DNA from: CAYSCW01 sp964429795
GTDB lineage: Bacteria; Acidobacteriota; Aminicenantia; Aminicenantales; Aminicenantaceae
Length of the DNA stretch: 5,629 nucleotides
NCBI GenBank assembly: GCA_964429795.1
Contig: CAYSCW010000073.1
Location: 1-5,629, forward strand
Reading direction: 5' to 3'
This document shows positions 1 to 5,629 of the stretch, one piece after another; within the stretch, counting starts at the first letter, position 1; each line of letters starts with the position of its first letter. Below the pieces are notes generated by a model, which saw nothing but the letters and a program-made list of their open reading frames with translations, was not told where the DNA came from and did no database searches. Position numbers and translations under genes: made by a program.

Positions 1-2492
1 TTCACAGGATTCGCGCACGCTGCCTTTATGGCTTGAAAACTCACAGTTATCAGAGCAATGGCCAGCGTGAGCAATCCCGCCAGTATGAATAAGCTCCAAC
101 CCAATCCTGCCCGGTAAGCGTAATTTCTTTGCCAGGAATAAGCAAAATAATAGGCTAACGGCCATGCGATTAGATTGGCCAACAATACCCATTTGAGGAA
201 TTGTTTTGAAAGCAGCAGCACGATCTCCTGGATGGATGAACCGAGGACCTTCCGGATGCCGATCTCCTTGGTGCGTTGCTCGGCCATGAATGAAGCCAGT
301 CCGAAAAGACCCAGACAGGAAACTAAGATCGTAAGGATTGTGAAAGAACTGACGATCGAGCCTGTGCGTATCTCAGACCTGTACAGCCTTTCAAATTCTT
401 CATCGAGAAACCTGTATTCGAAAGGAGATTCGGGGCTGAACTTATTAAAGACACTTTTGATATATCCGATAGTCTGGGGCATGTTTATGGAATTTATTCT
501 TACAAACATAAAATTGACTCTTCTGGGGAGAGGTAGGAGGATAATAAGGGGCCCGATCTCTTCCCAAAGAGGCTTGAAGTTAAAGTCCTTTATGACTCCA
601 GCGATGATAAAATTGTCATCCCCATGAATCAGGCGCTCTCCTACAAATGTCTCTTTGCCGATGATTTTTCCAAATCTTTCATTGATGATTATGTGGATTG
701 CAGGATCATCGGTTTGAATCGTTGATCCCTTTGGGTAGAAATTGCCTTCCGCCATTTCCATTTTAAACGTTTCGAGGAAATCAGGATCTGCGCACAAATG
801 CGTCACCAAAGGATTAACGTTAGGGTCTCGCCCCTCCCAATCCCATCCACTTCCGTTCCAGTAAATTCCTGTCGGTCGATGAGATGTCACTGATGCATTG
901 AGAACATCAGGTGATTTTAAGAGCTCTTGTTTAACTGCTTCGTAGTTGTTCTCGAGTTCCTTGGCAACAGGGACGTAGATCAGATGTTCCTTGTCAAACC
1001 CGAGGTCTCTATTGCGCATGTATACGACCTGCTTGAATACTGTCATTGTTCCGATGATCAGGGTAATGGAAATTGTAAACTGCGTGACAACTAGGATCTT
1101 TCTGAATCTTGATCCGCTTGAACCTGATTGTAGAGTGCCTTTGAGAATATTAACCGGCTTGAAAGCAGCCATGAAAAGAGCAGGATAACTCCCGGCAATG
1201 ATTCCTGTCAGCAGGGTAATGCCTATCAATCCAAGGGCTAATACTGGATTGCCGAACAGGTTTAAAGTTAGTTCTTTACCTACAAGATCGTTAAAAACAG
1301 GAAGCAGCAGGAAAACCAATCCTAAGGCAAAAAGGAGTGACAAGAATGACATGAGTATTGATTCGCTGAAAAACTGCTTGATGACATCTGCACGATAGGC
1401 GCCCACGACCTTACGTAGGCCGATCTCCTTAGCGCGATTTCCTGAACGAGCTGTAGTTAGGTTCATAAAGTTGATGCATGCGATCAGAAGCACGAAGAGA
1501 GCGATCAGTGTGAACATCCGGACCTGTTCGATATGCCCTCCGCCCATATCGAGCCAGTATAAATAGAGTCTTTTAAAAGGATGGAGGAATACATCAACGT
1601 CTTCCTCGCCTTCTCTGTGGAGGCGGTCGGCGAGCTTCTGGCTAATACTCTTAAATGGAATATTTTTCTGGAGCTGGACATAAGTCCTGAAACTCAGATT
1701 GCCCCATGAGCTCATGTAGTCTTTTCCACGGAGTTCTTCCAGGAAGCTCAGCGGGGCGAGGAAATCAAACCGAATGCTTGAGTTTGATGGAATTTTTTCG
1801 AGAACGCCTGTAACTTTGAAATCATAGTAGTTCTCAATCCGCACGATCTTTCCAATAGGATTCTCGCTGCCGAAGTATTTATGAGCCATCCTTTCTGACA
1901 TGATGAGAGAGTGAGGATCAGAGAGGGCTGTGTGAGGATCACCTTCGATCAGGGGAAAAGTGAACATCTCAAGAACAGAGGGATCTACAAGGTTCATGCC
2001 TTCCCTGAACTTCTTATCACCATAAGATAGGGAAAATGGATTCAAGCCGTTTTGTAACCGAGCAGTATTCAGGATCTCAGGATATTCTTCTTTTACCGCC
2101 GGCCCTAAGGCCGGAGGGGTTCCTGGATATGTGATCGTGTCTTCACCGAACCGTGCGGTTGTCACGATTACATAGATATCGTCGATGTTTTCGTGGAACT
2201 TATTGAAGCTAACCTCGTCTTGAACCCAAAGTAGAATAAAGAGGCAGCACGCTATTCCCACTGCAGGCCCGGTGATGTTAATGAATGAATACCCTTTGTG
2301 TCTTTTGATATTCCTGAGGGAAATTTTGAGATAGTTTTTAAACATACTGGTGCTCCAATACATATTGTCTTTTATATATGATGGGATCAGACAGATTGTA
2401 TGAAACATATACCAGAGGAAGGCGGTCAGGAGGCCTTTGTTGCTTGCAATGGAGGTGTACTGTTCTTCAAAATCTTCTATTGCGGCATCGCG
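1..2492 (-). CDS. ABC transporter permease, MacB/FtsX type with N-terminal prefix domain; incomplete at both ends
   Basis: Inner-membrane permease of the MacB/FtsX (mechanotransmission) class. The frame is open for 830 codons. Numbering from the Met at 2345, predicted TM helices lie at 19-41, 277-299, 327-351, 366-391, 414-437, 664-687, 716-738 and 750-771, with large extracytoplasmic domains at 42-276 and 438-663. This is the duplicated 8-TM architecture. Each half carries the FtsX signature, KEIGLRKVVGA at 306-316 and KEIGIRKVLGS at 693-703. The 49 in-frame residues before 2345 contain DFEEQY and end IPSYIKDNMYWSTS, resembling the permease prefix domain found in PadR-linked transporters of Acidobacteriota and Aminicenantes. 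The true start is therefore probably inside the N gap, and a GGAG at 2353-2356 before ATG 2345 is likely incidental. Only about ten C-terminal residues appear to be missing at base 1. PadR lies immediately upstream. Substrate is unknown and no ATPase is seen. Confidence 0.9.
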
Positions 2493-2592
2493 NNNNNNNN
2501 NNNNNNNNNNNNNNNNNNNNNNNNNNNNNNNNNNNNNNNNNNNNNNNNNNNNNNNNNNNNNNNNNNNNNNNNNNNNNNNNNNNNNNNNNNNN
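2493..2592. other. Scaffold gap of 100 N
   Basis: Exactly 100 consecutive N. This length is the customary placeholder for a gap of unknown size, so true distance and reading frame across it cannot be inferred. PadR proteins are usually about 110 residues and only 60 complete codons are present. The permease prefix domain is also cut. Together this suggests that the real gap holds the second half of padR, the permease start and their junction, probably more than 100 bases. Confidence 0.97.
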
Positions 2593-2774
2593 GATTCAAC
2601 ATACCCGTGTTCTACAAGCCGCGCCAGAGGACTGTAGATTGCCCCGAACAGCCATCGGATCCCTGACATCTTCTCGATGTATTCTCGGATGGTCACGCCA
2701 TAGGCCTGATCCTGGTCTTGAAGTTTCCAAACAGCCAGCAGGATAAGTTCTTCTTTTCTGGATAAAAGCCTCAT
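2593..2774 (-). CDS. PadR-family transcriptional regulator, N-terminal part
   Basis: DNA-binding repressor of the PadR family, encoded just upstream of the permease it probably controls. Sixty complete codons are visible before the N gap, plus a partial TCN codon (Ser whatever the third base). The fragment begins MRLLSRKEELILLAVWKL and continues with AYGVTIREYIE and an IYSPLARLVEHGYVES segment. This matches the PadR winged-helix pattern: helix 1 with the ILLAVW core, the AYG(V)xI turn, then the recognition helix and wing with a Y-x-x-L-x-x-L-x-x-x-G-Y/L signature. The start at 2774 is set by a strong Shine-Dalgarno 8 bases upstream. The C-terminal dimerisation half is lost in the gap. In this assembly the regulator frame happens to match the permease frame, but that depends on the arbitrary gap length. 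Confidence 0.88.
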
Positions 2775-2782
2775 TTTTGTAT

Positions 2783-2790
2783 CCTTCCTT
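2783..2790 (-). promoter_or_regulatory. Ribosome binding site of padR
   Basis: On the minus strand this reads AAGGAAGG, 8 bases before ATG 2774. It is a strong Shine-Dalgarno sequence and it fixes the regulator's start. Confidence 0.8.
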
Positions 2791-2801
2791 ATATATGTAT
2801 A
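2790..2801. promoter_or_regulatory. Candidate PadR autoregulatory operator
   Basis: TATATATGTATA is an AT-rich imperfect dyad that matches its own reverse complement at 10 of 12 positions. It touches the Shine-Dalgarno of the PadR gene. PadR proteins commonly bind AT-rich dyads containing ATGT/ACAT half-sites in their own promoters. The position and composition fit, but AT-rich DNA gives such dyads easily. I could not pick a convincing -35/-10 pair around it. Confidence 0.3.
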
Positions 2802-2813
2802 CGAAAAGTGAAC

Positions 2814-2840
2814 AAAAAAGGTTGCCTCGAGAAATGGCAA
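2814..2840 (-). terminator. Weak terminator-like hairpin upstream of padR
   Basis: The arms TTGCC (2822-2826) and GGCAA (2836-2840) are exact inverted repeats around a 9-base loop. On the minus strand they are followed by CC and a run of six T. This could be a weak intrinsic terminator protecting the regulator from read-through, a leader structure, or chance, since the stem is only five pairs. Confidence 0.25.
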
Positions 2841-3041
2841 AAAAACATAGGAAATTCGTTTTCTCTGTCGTGTAAAAACTTCACAATTTTTACCCACTGA
2901 TATGCTGGAATAAGCCTATCACGCTGAAAATGGCCTTATCAATGGCGCAAAAAGAGGAAGAAAACGGCTGATAAGGGATGGGTTTAACAATTCAGGATAG
3001 ACTCCACCATAAATCCGCATACAAATCCCGCAACATGTCTC
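2841..3041. other. Non-coding stretch between padR and the decayed iron-sulfur/transposase patch
   Basis: No credible gene is seen on either strand. The only structure noted is the inverted repeat at 2934-2976. No similarity was seen between 3001-3043 and the corresponding flank of the second repeat copy (5338-5380), so the duplicated unit appears to end near 3044. Confidence 0.5.
2934..2976. repeat. Inverted repeat CCTTATCA / TGATAAGG
   Basis: Perfect 8-base arms at 2934-2941 and 2969-2976 separated by 27 bases. The loop is long for a terminator and there is no T tract. It lies about 70 bases beyond the left edge of repeat copy A, so it could be residue of a mobile element end or chance. 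Confidence 0.25.
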
Positions 3042-3194
3042 TCAGAAATACTCTCCTCTCTCCTCAGCTACCATCAGGAGTTCCTGCTGGACAATTTGAG
3101 GATGGAGAGGGCGTTCAGCTTCAAAGGTCAGTTCGAGGTGGGCGATGCCGCCCATATCGACAAACTCTTTTATTTCTTTAACGCGGTTTGGGAA
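3042..3194 (-). pseudogene. Remnant of a transposase C-terminus (IS91-like), copy A
   Basis: The minus-strand frame is open from 3272 to a TGA at 3042. From about 3194 onward it matches copy B at 5376-5567: HLELTFEAERPLHP against HLKLTFVAERPPPP, then IV-QE-M-AE, ending in YF before the stop. By memory, this tail (hydrophobic segment, HL-L, acidic/basic stretch, prolines) resembles the C-terminus of IS91-type rolling-circle transposases. Copy A lacks 36 bases present in copy B, exactly 12 codons, including the Cys-Pro-x-Cys zinc-ribbon pair. Nothing of the catalytic domain is present, so this is a fragment. Upstream codons in this frame overlap the iron-sulfur remnant and are probably not its own. 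Confidence 0.55.
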
Positions 3195-3256
3195 GAATCT
3201 GGAGAAAGCGCTAGAGATTCGGTTAAAACGAAAGCAGCCTGAAGATACGATGTCGG
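3044..3256 (-). repeat. Direct repeat copy A (iron-sulfur/transposase-tail junction)
   Basis: This matches copy B (5381-5629) in the same orientation. Bases 3195-3256 align without gaps to 5568-5629 with 55 of 62 identical. Bases 3061-3140 align without gaps to 5398-5477 with 56 of 80 identical, and the first 17 bases with 10 of 17. The segment between the blocks is 54 bases here and 90 in copy B. Counts were made by hand. Homology probably continues right of 3256, but copy B is cut by the window. Confidence 0.85.
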
Positions 3257-3469
3257 GCAGAGCGCGAAACATTCCTTGCAGTTAATGCACTCAGCCGTGG
3301 CTATTTCCGGAATGAACCTGATCTCCCGTCTTGATCCACACTCCACAAATCCCACCGCATTTTTCTTCTTGACCTCAGCACAGTATCTCACACACAGACC
3401 CCAAAGAACGCAAAACGAAGACTCTTTTAAAGATGAAACTGTGAATGTATCAAGAGGAGCATAAAATGT
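3170..3469 (-). pseudogene. Truncated [4Fe-4S] iron-sulfur protein remnant (HoxU/NuoG-like cluster region)
   Basis: This frame is open for 99 codons between a TAA at 3472 and the stop at 3170. It encodes a two-cluster ferredoxin-like region. The second motif is perfect: CINCKECFALCP (C-x2-C-x2-C-x3-C-P). The first reads CVLWGLCVRYC, where family logic (C-x2-C-x2-C-x3-C) expects Cys at the Trp; TGG needs one base change from TGC or TGT. Between them lie KKKNAVGFV and EIRFIPEI. The layout recalls the iron-sulfur subunits of NAD-linked hydrogenases and dehydrogenases, minus the N-terminal [2Fe-2S] domain. No ATG and no clear ribosome site is present; GTG 3391 would omit part of the first cluster. 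The frame starts 11 bases beyond the VWFA-like stop. I read it as a decayed 5'-truncated copy. The C-terminal tail differs from copy B after SPDS. Confidence 0.7.
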
Positions 3470-3480
3470 TTAAAATAGCC

Positions 3481-5031
3481 TCAATCGATTTTATTGGAGA
3501 TCGCCTTGCCTGTCGCCCTATCAATGAACACAAAATACAGGTCATAGTTGTTCATCTTCTCCTTCAAAATAAAAATCAACTTCTCTTCCCTGGAAACGGT
3601 TTTGCTGGTCATCTGGATATTCCATTTTTTGGCTTTTTTTTGCAGAGCGAGGTAAAAAATATCAGCCGGGTGGTTTTGCATCTCTACCGGAATGATGAGA
3701 TCGATCGTGCATTGATACAATTTTTCCTTTGTCGTTGTTATGGTCTTACGATAATCGGCTTTTTCTGTCCTCCCGGCCATTTGGCTTAAAAATCCTTCCG
3801 TGGCGATATCCCAGGCAAACATTTTCTTCTGGCCCGCGGCCATCTGATTATACGTTTTTTCGATCATCAGATGGGGTGTATAAAGATGAATATTCTCGTC
3901 GTGGCAGTTCAGTGCGATTTTCTGCTCCCGTCCCGGGATTCCCTCACGGGAGCAAACGAGCTCATAATATGCAGCCGAGGCGTTGAGGAGGCCATCGATG
4001 AGCGCATCCGTATCCAGGCCTTGAAAGTAGTATCTCTCCCCACCCGTCAGAAACTCAAGCATCATTGCTCCAGACGGATCATAACTCATTGTCTTGAGCT
4101 GTCCGGGATTGACGGAGTAGATAATGTTTCCGCTCTCCTTGAAAATATCGAGGAGCTTTCGGTAATACTCATGAATAACACCCGAGAAATCGATGGTGTC
4201 GAATTTAATCTCTTGTGATGAACGGCTGAAATCCGGAGTTTCGACGAGGCTCGGATTGAAAAGCTTATCCATCCGTTCGGCATCCTGGAATCCTTCCGAA
4301 AAGAAATAAAGAATTTTAGGTTTATCGACCATCTGGAAAGCGAACCTGATTTGATCGGCTTCCTGAATGAACCTCCTGACTTCCTGGATATATTGCTTTC
4401 TGTAATCTAAACTCGCCTCTGGAGGCAGGCGGAGAGGATCAGCGTATTGGTTAGCATTATAATCGGACTCTGCCGTAAACCTTTCCATGAAAGAATCACG
4501 GCTGGAAAACGTATCCTTAAACCAGTCAGCCCCGGGATATAGCTTGGCTTTTTTGATCTTTTTCAGCAAGACTTCTTTGTCTCCCTCTGGACCAAAAATG
4601 AGCTTCAGTCCCTCTCTGGGCGAATTGACGAGGAGGACGAAAGAATCTCCAGCCGGAGCATTGGCAACGATTTTCGAGGCGATCTGGCGCGATCGCTTCA
4701 CTCCAAAGTTGCTGCTGAACATGGAATCAAAGACGATGAAATTAATCTTCTCGGGATTTCTGGACCTTTCTGGGATCTCAGCCGCTTGAGGTAAAGAGAA
4801 ATTTCTCAACTCTGCGGTTTCGATGAGCTTTTCATTAATATATAGTTCCAAATCTTCTTTCTTTAAATCTAAATAAGGCTTCCCTTCGCTATCCACAGCG
4901 AATAAAGGAATGCGGTAATCAGAAGCGGATGATCCGCCCTTGGACTCCCGCGCATGGGAGAATGTGATGAAGCTCAAGATTAAAGTTGAAATGATGACAA
5001 GAATGTCTTTCTTTTTCTTGGGGAAGAACAT
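3481..5031 (-). CDS. Exported VWFA-related domain protein
   Basis: A 516-residue exported protein. It opens with a signal peptide: KKKK at 5-8, a hydrophobic core at 10-24, and likely cleavage after SHA (25-27). Next is a strand-rich segment (about 36-80) containing FAVDSEGKPYLDLKKEDLEL, typical of the head of VWFA-related acidobacterial proteins (VTD-x-G-x-x-V-x-x-L-x-x-xDF pattern). The Rossmann-like core follows: INFIVFDSMFSS (97-108), GDSFVLLV (128-135), ILYFFSEG (240-247), NIIYSVNPG (302-310), LTGGERYYF (328-336) and AAYYEL (353-358). The usual MIDAS DxSxS is degenerate, with Met104 replacing the first Ser. A helical insert lies near 165-230. The start at 5031 is chosen because AAGGAGG sits 8 bases upstream; the open frame extends to a TTG at 5088, but that would place 19 charged residues before the signal peptide. 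The role is unknown; family members are secreted and are thought to mediate protein interactions. It is a single-gene unit with its own promoter. Confidence 0.82.
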   Translation of the reverse strand: MFFPKKKKDILVIISTLILSFITFSHARESKGGSSASDYRIPLFAVDSEGKPYLDLKKEDLELYINEKLIETAELRNFSLPQAAEIPERSRNPEKINFIVFDSMFSSNFGVKRSRQIASKIVANAPAGDSFVLLVNSPREGLKLIFGPEGDKEVLLKKIKKAKLYPGADWFKDTFSSRDSFMERFTAESDYNANQYADPLRLPPEASLDYRKQYIQEVRRFIQEADQIRFAFQMVDKPKILYFFSEGFQDAERMDKLFNPSLVETPDFSRSSQEIKFDTIDFSGVIHEYYRKLLDIFKESGNIIYSVNPGQLKTMSYDPSGAMMLEFLTGGERYYFQGLDTDALIDGLLNASAAYYELVCSREGIPGREQKIALNCHDENIHLYTPHLMIEKTYNQMAAGQKKMFAWDIATEGFLSQMAGRTEKADYRKTITTTKEKLYQCTIDLIIPVEMQNHPADIFYLALQKKAKKWNIQMTSKTVSREEKLIFILKEKMNNYDLYFVFIDRATGKAISNKID

Positions 5032-5039
5032 GGAGACCG

Positions 5040-5046
5040 CCTCCTT
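5040..5046 (-). promoter_or_regulatory. Ribosome binding site deciding the VWFA-like start
   Basis: On the minus strand this reads AAGGAGG, a near-perfect Shine-Dalgarno 8 bases before ATG 5031. The upstream TTG at 5088 has no comparable site. Choosing ATG 5031 also puts the signal peptide right at the N-terminus. Confidence 0.85.
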
Positions 5047-5058
5047 TTTTCGAAAAAA
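5045..5058. repeat. Perfect 14-base palindrome overlapping the ribosome binding site
   Basis: TTTTTTCGAAAAAA is its own reverse complement and shares two bases with the Shine-Dalgarno at 5040-5046. As RNA it could fold into a short A-U hairpin with a UCGA loop next to the ribosome site, or act as a DNA dyad. A five-pair A-U stem is weak, so a regulatory role is speculative. Confidence 0.4.
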
Positions 5059-5126
5059 CCTATCTTCTTTACCCCGTTTTATGTCCAATTTTGCCTATTG
5101 AGGTGGATAATTTCGTTCCTTGTTGT

Positions 5127-5155
5127 ATACTAGCAGAAGGAAAAACCAAGGTCAA
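5127..5155 (-). promoter_or_regulatory. Sigma70-type promoter of the VWFA-like gene
   Basis: Minus-strand -35 TTGACC (5150-5155) and -10 TAGTAT (5127-5132) are separated by exactly 17 bases. Each hexamer differs from consensus at one or two positions. Transcription would start near 5120 and give a leader of about 90 bases before ATG 5031. Confidence 0.6.
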
Positions 5156-5375
5156 ATGAGCAAATGCGCTAAAGATAAGAATTTCAATTTCTGATGTACT
5201 GGATTGGTGAGCATCTTTATCCTCATTTTCCCATTCAATCATCGTCAAGAAATATAAGTCACGCCAAAATAGACCTCAAGGATAATCGGAGACCATTTAT
5301 GGTAGCATAAACGCCGGAGGCAAGCTCAAAAGTGCCCAAAATCGCATGGATGCTTCCTTGCGGTCAAAGAGAAGA
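5156..5375. other. Intergenic stretch upstream of the VWFA-like gene
   Basis: No convincing gene or RNA is seen. The only open frame of note is a 57-codon one overlapping the promoter, without a ribosome site (rejected). A short dyad, ACCAT-TT-ATGGT, lies near 5293-5304. Its sequence is not similar to the flank of repeat copy A. Confidence 0.5.
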
Positions 5376-5567
5376 TTATAAGAAATAACCGGCTGGGGCC
5401 TCGGCGGCCATCATAAATTCCTGATAGACGATGTGTGGCGGGGGAGGTCTCTCTGCCACGAAGGTCAGCTTGAGGTGATTGATGATGCGATCAACCACTG
5501 TATAGTCTGATAGGAAGGCGATGATGCGTATTTGGCCCTGGCATTTGGGACAGGTGACTTCTACCAT
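5376..5567 (-). pseudogene. Transposase C-terminal tail with zinc-ribbon half (IS91-like), copy B
   Basis: A 63-codon frame starting ATG 5567. It begins MVEVTCPKCQGQIRIIAF, then VVDRIINHLKLTF, AERPPPPH and MMAAE, ending YFL. The CPKC knuckle followed by a hydrophobic segment, an HL-L motif and a proline run is, from memory, the usual C-terminal tail of IS91-type rolling-circle transposases. The HUH catalytic domain is absent, so as a transposase it is only a remnant. The ATG overlaps the stop of the upstream iron-sulfur frame (ATGGTAG, 5567-5561), which would allow translational coupling if the ORF is expressed as a small protein. No good Shine-Dalgarno precedes it. Compared with copy A it keeps 12 extra codons, including the two cysteines. 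A genuine small zinc-ribbon protein is the alternative reading. Confidence 0.5.
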
Positions 5568-5629
5568 GAATCTGGAGACAACGTGAGAGATTTGGTTAAA
5601 ACGAAAGCTGCCTGGAGATACGATGTCGG
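5381..5629 (-). repeat. Direct repeat copy B (iron-sulfur/transposase-tail junction)
   Basis: Partner of 3044-3256 in the same orientation, about 2.37 kb away, with the VWFA-like gene between. It is longer by 36 bases in the middle (5478-5567 against 3141-3194). It runs off the window at 5629 while still matching copy A, so the full repeat is longer than seen here. Confidence 0.85.
5561..5629 (-). CDS. C-terminal end of an iron-sulfur protein, copy B (partial)
   Basis: The last 22 codons of a gene entering from the right edge: PTSYLQAAFVLTKSLTL, then SPDSW and TAG at 5561. It matches the stretch after the second cysteine motif of the iron-sulfur remnant at 3170-3469, with only Glu/Lys and Ala/Thr replacements over the SYLQ-to-PDS segment. 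The cysteine motifs themselves would lie beyond the window, so whether this copy is an intact gene cannot be judged. The stop overlaps the ATG of the next frame. Confidence 0.55.
   Translation of the reverse strand, partial: PTSYLQAAFVLTKSLTLSPDSW

Noticed and set aside
175..627. Plus-strand open frame of 150 codons, and others at 991-1188 and 1198-1398
   Set aside because: They lie antisense to a continuous, well-conserved permease frame, show no recognisable domain and are composition shadows.
1748..1942. Minus-strand 64-codon frame
   Set aside because: It sits inside the permease gene in a different frame, with no domain or ribosome site.
2343..2356. ATG 2345 with GGAG at 2353-2356 as the permease start
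   Set aside because: The upstream in-frame codons look like a conserved prefix domain; GGAG arises from its Trp-Ser codons.
2378..2746. Plus-strand frames running through the N block
   Set aside because: They depend on undetermined bases and overlap the PadR and permease coding regions on the other strand.
3276..3464. Plus-strand 62-codon frame
   Set aside because: It is antisense to the iron-sulfur remnant, whose cysteine motifs make the minus frame clearly the meaningful one.
3445..3789. Plus-strand open frames opposite the VWFA-like gene (also 3729-3986, 3871-4218, 4487-4789)
   Set aside because: The minus-strand frame has a signal peptide, promoter, ribosome site and domain pattern; the opposite frames have none of these.
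3481..5088. Longer start (TTG at 5088) for the VWFA-like protein
   Set aside because: It has no ribosome site, adds 19 charged residues before the signal peptide, and a strong Shine-Dalgarno precedes ATG 5031.
5069..5242. Minus-strand 57-codon open frame starting ATG 5242
   Set aside because: No Shine-Dalgarno, no recognisable motif, and it overlaps the predicted promoter and leader of the VWFA-like gene.

Overview
The window is a bacterial chromosomal segment in which every recognisable gene lies on the minus strand. It probably comes from a metagenome-assembled or draft genome, because it contains a run of exactly 100 N (2493-2592), the usual placeholder for a scaffold gap of unknown size. 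The gene types point to the Acidobacteriota / Candidatus Aminicenantes (OP8) neighbourhood: a PadR regulator next to a permease with a short N-terminal prefix domain and duplicated FtsX core, and an exported protein of the VWFA-related acidobacterial type. This placement rests on remembered family resemblance, not on a search.

Region 1 (1-2774) is a regulator-permease module read right to left. A PadR-family repressor starts at 2774 with a strong ribosome binding site and runs into the gap. Left of the gap is a large 8-TM MacB/FtsX-type ABC transporter permease, open from 2492 to the window edge. The 49 residues before its MFKNYLK segment are in frame and look like the end of a permease prefix domain, so the true start is probably lost in the gap. 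No ATPase gene is visible.

Region 2 (2775-3480) holds about 265 bases of non-coding DNA and then a decayed patch. The patch has the C-terminal tail of a transposase-like protein (IS91-type by my reading) joined to the remains of a two-cluster [4Fe-4S] iron-sulfur protein whose cysteine motif is damaged.

Region 3 (3481-5155) is one exported VWFA-like protein of 516 residues, with a good sigma70-type promoter and a strong ribosome binding site that fixes the start at 5031.

Region 4 (5156-5629) is about 220 bases without a gene, then a second, less damaged copy of the iron-sulfur/transposase-tail junction running off the window. The two copies (3044-3256 and 5381-5629) are direct repeats bracketing the VWFA-like gene. 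Their differences fall mostly at third codon positions, in the iron-sulfur frame on one side of the junction and the transposase frame on the other. That two-frame signature is the most unusual thing here. It suggests that a composite unit was copied, or arose, while both parts were still coding, and that one copy then decayed.
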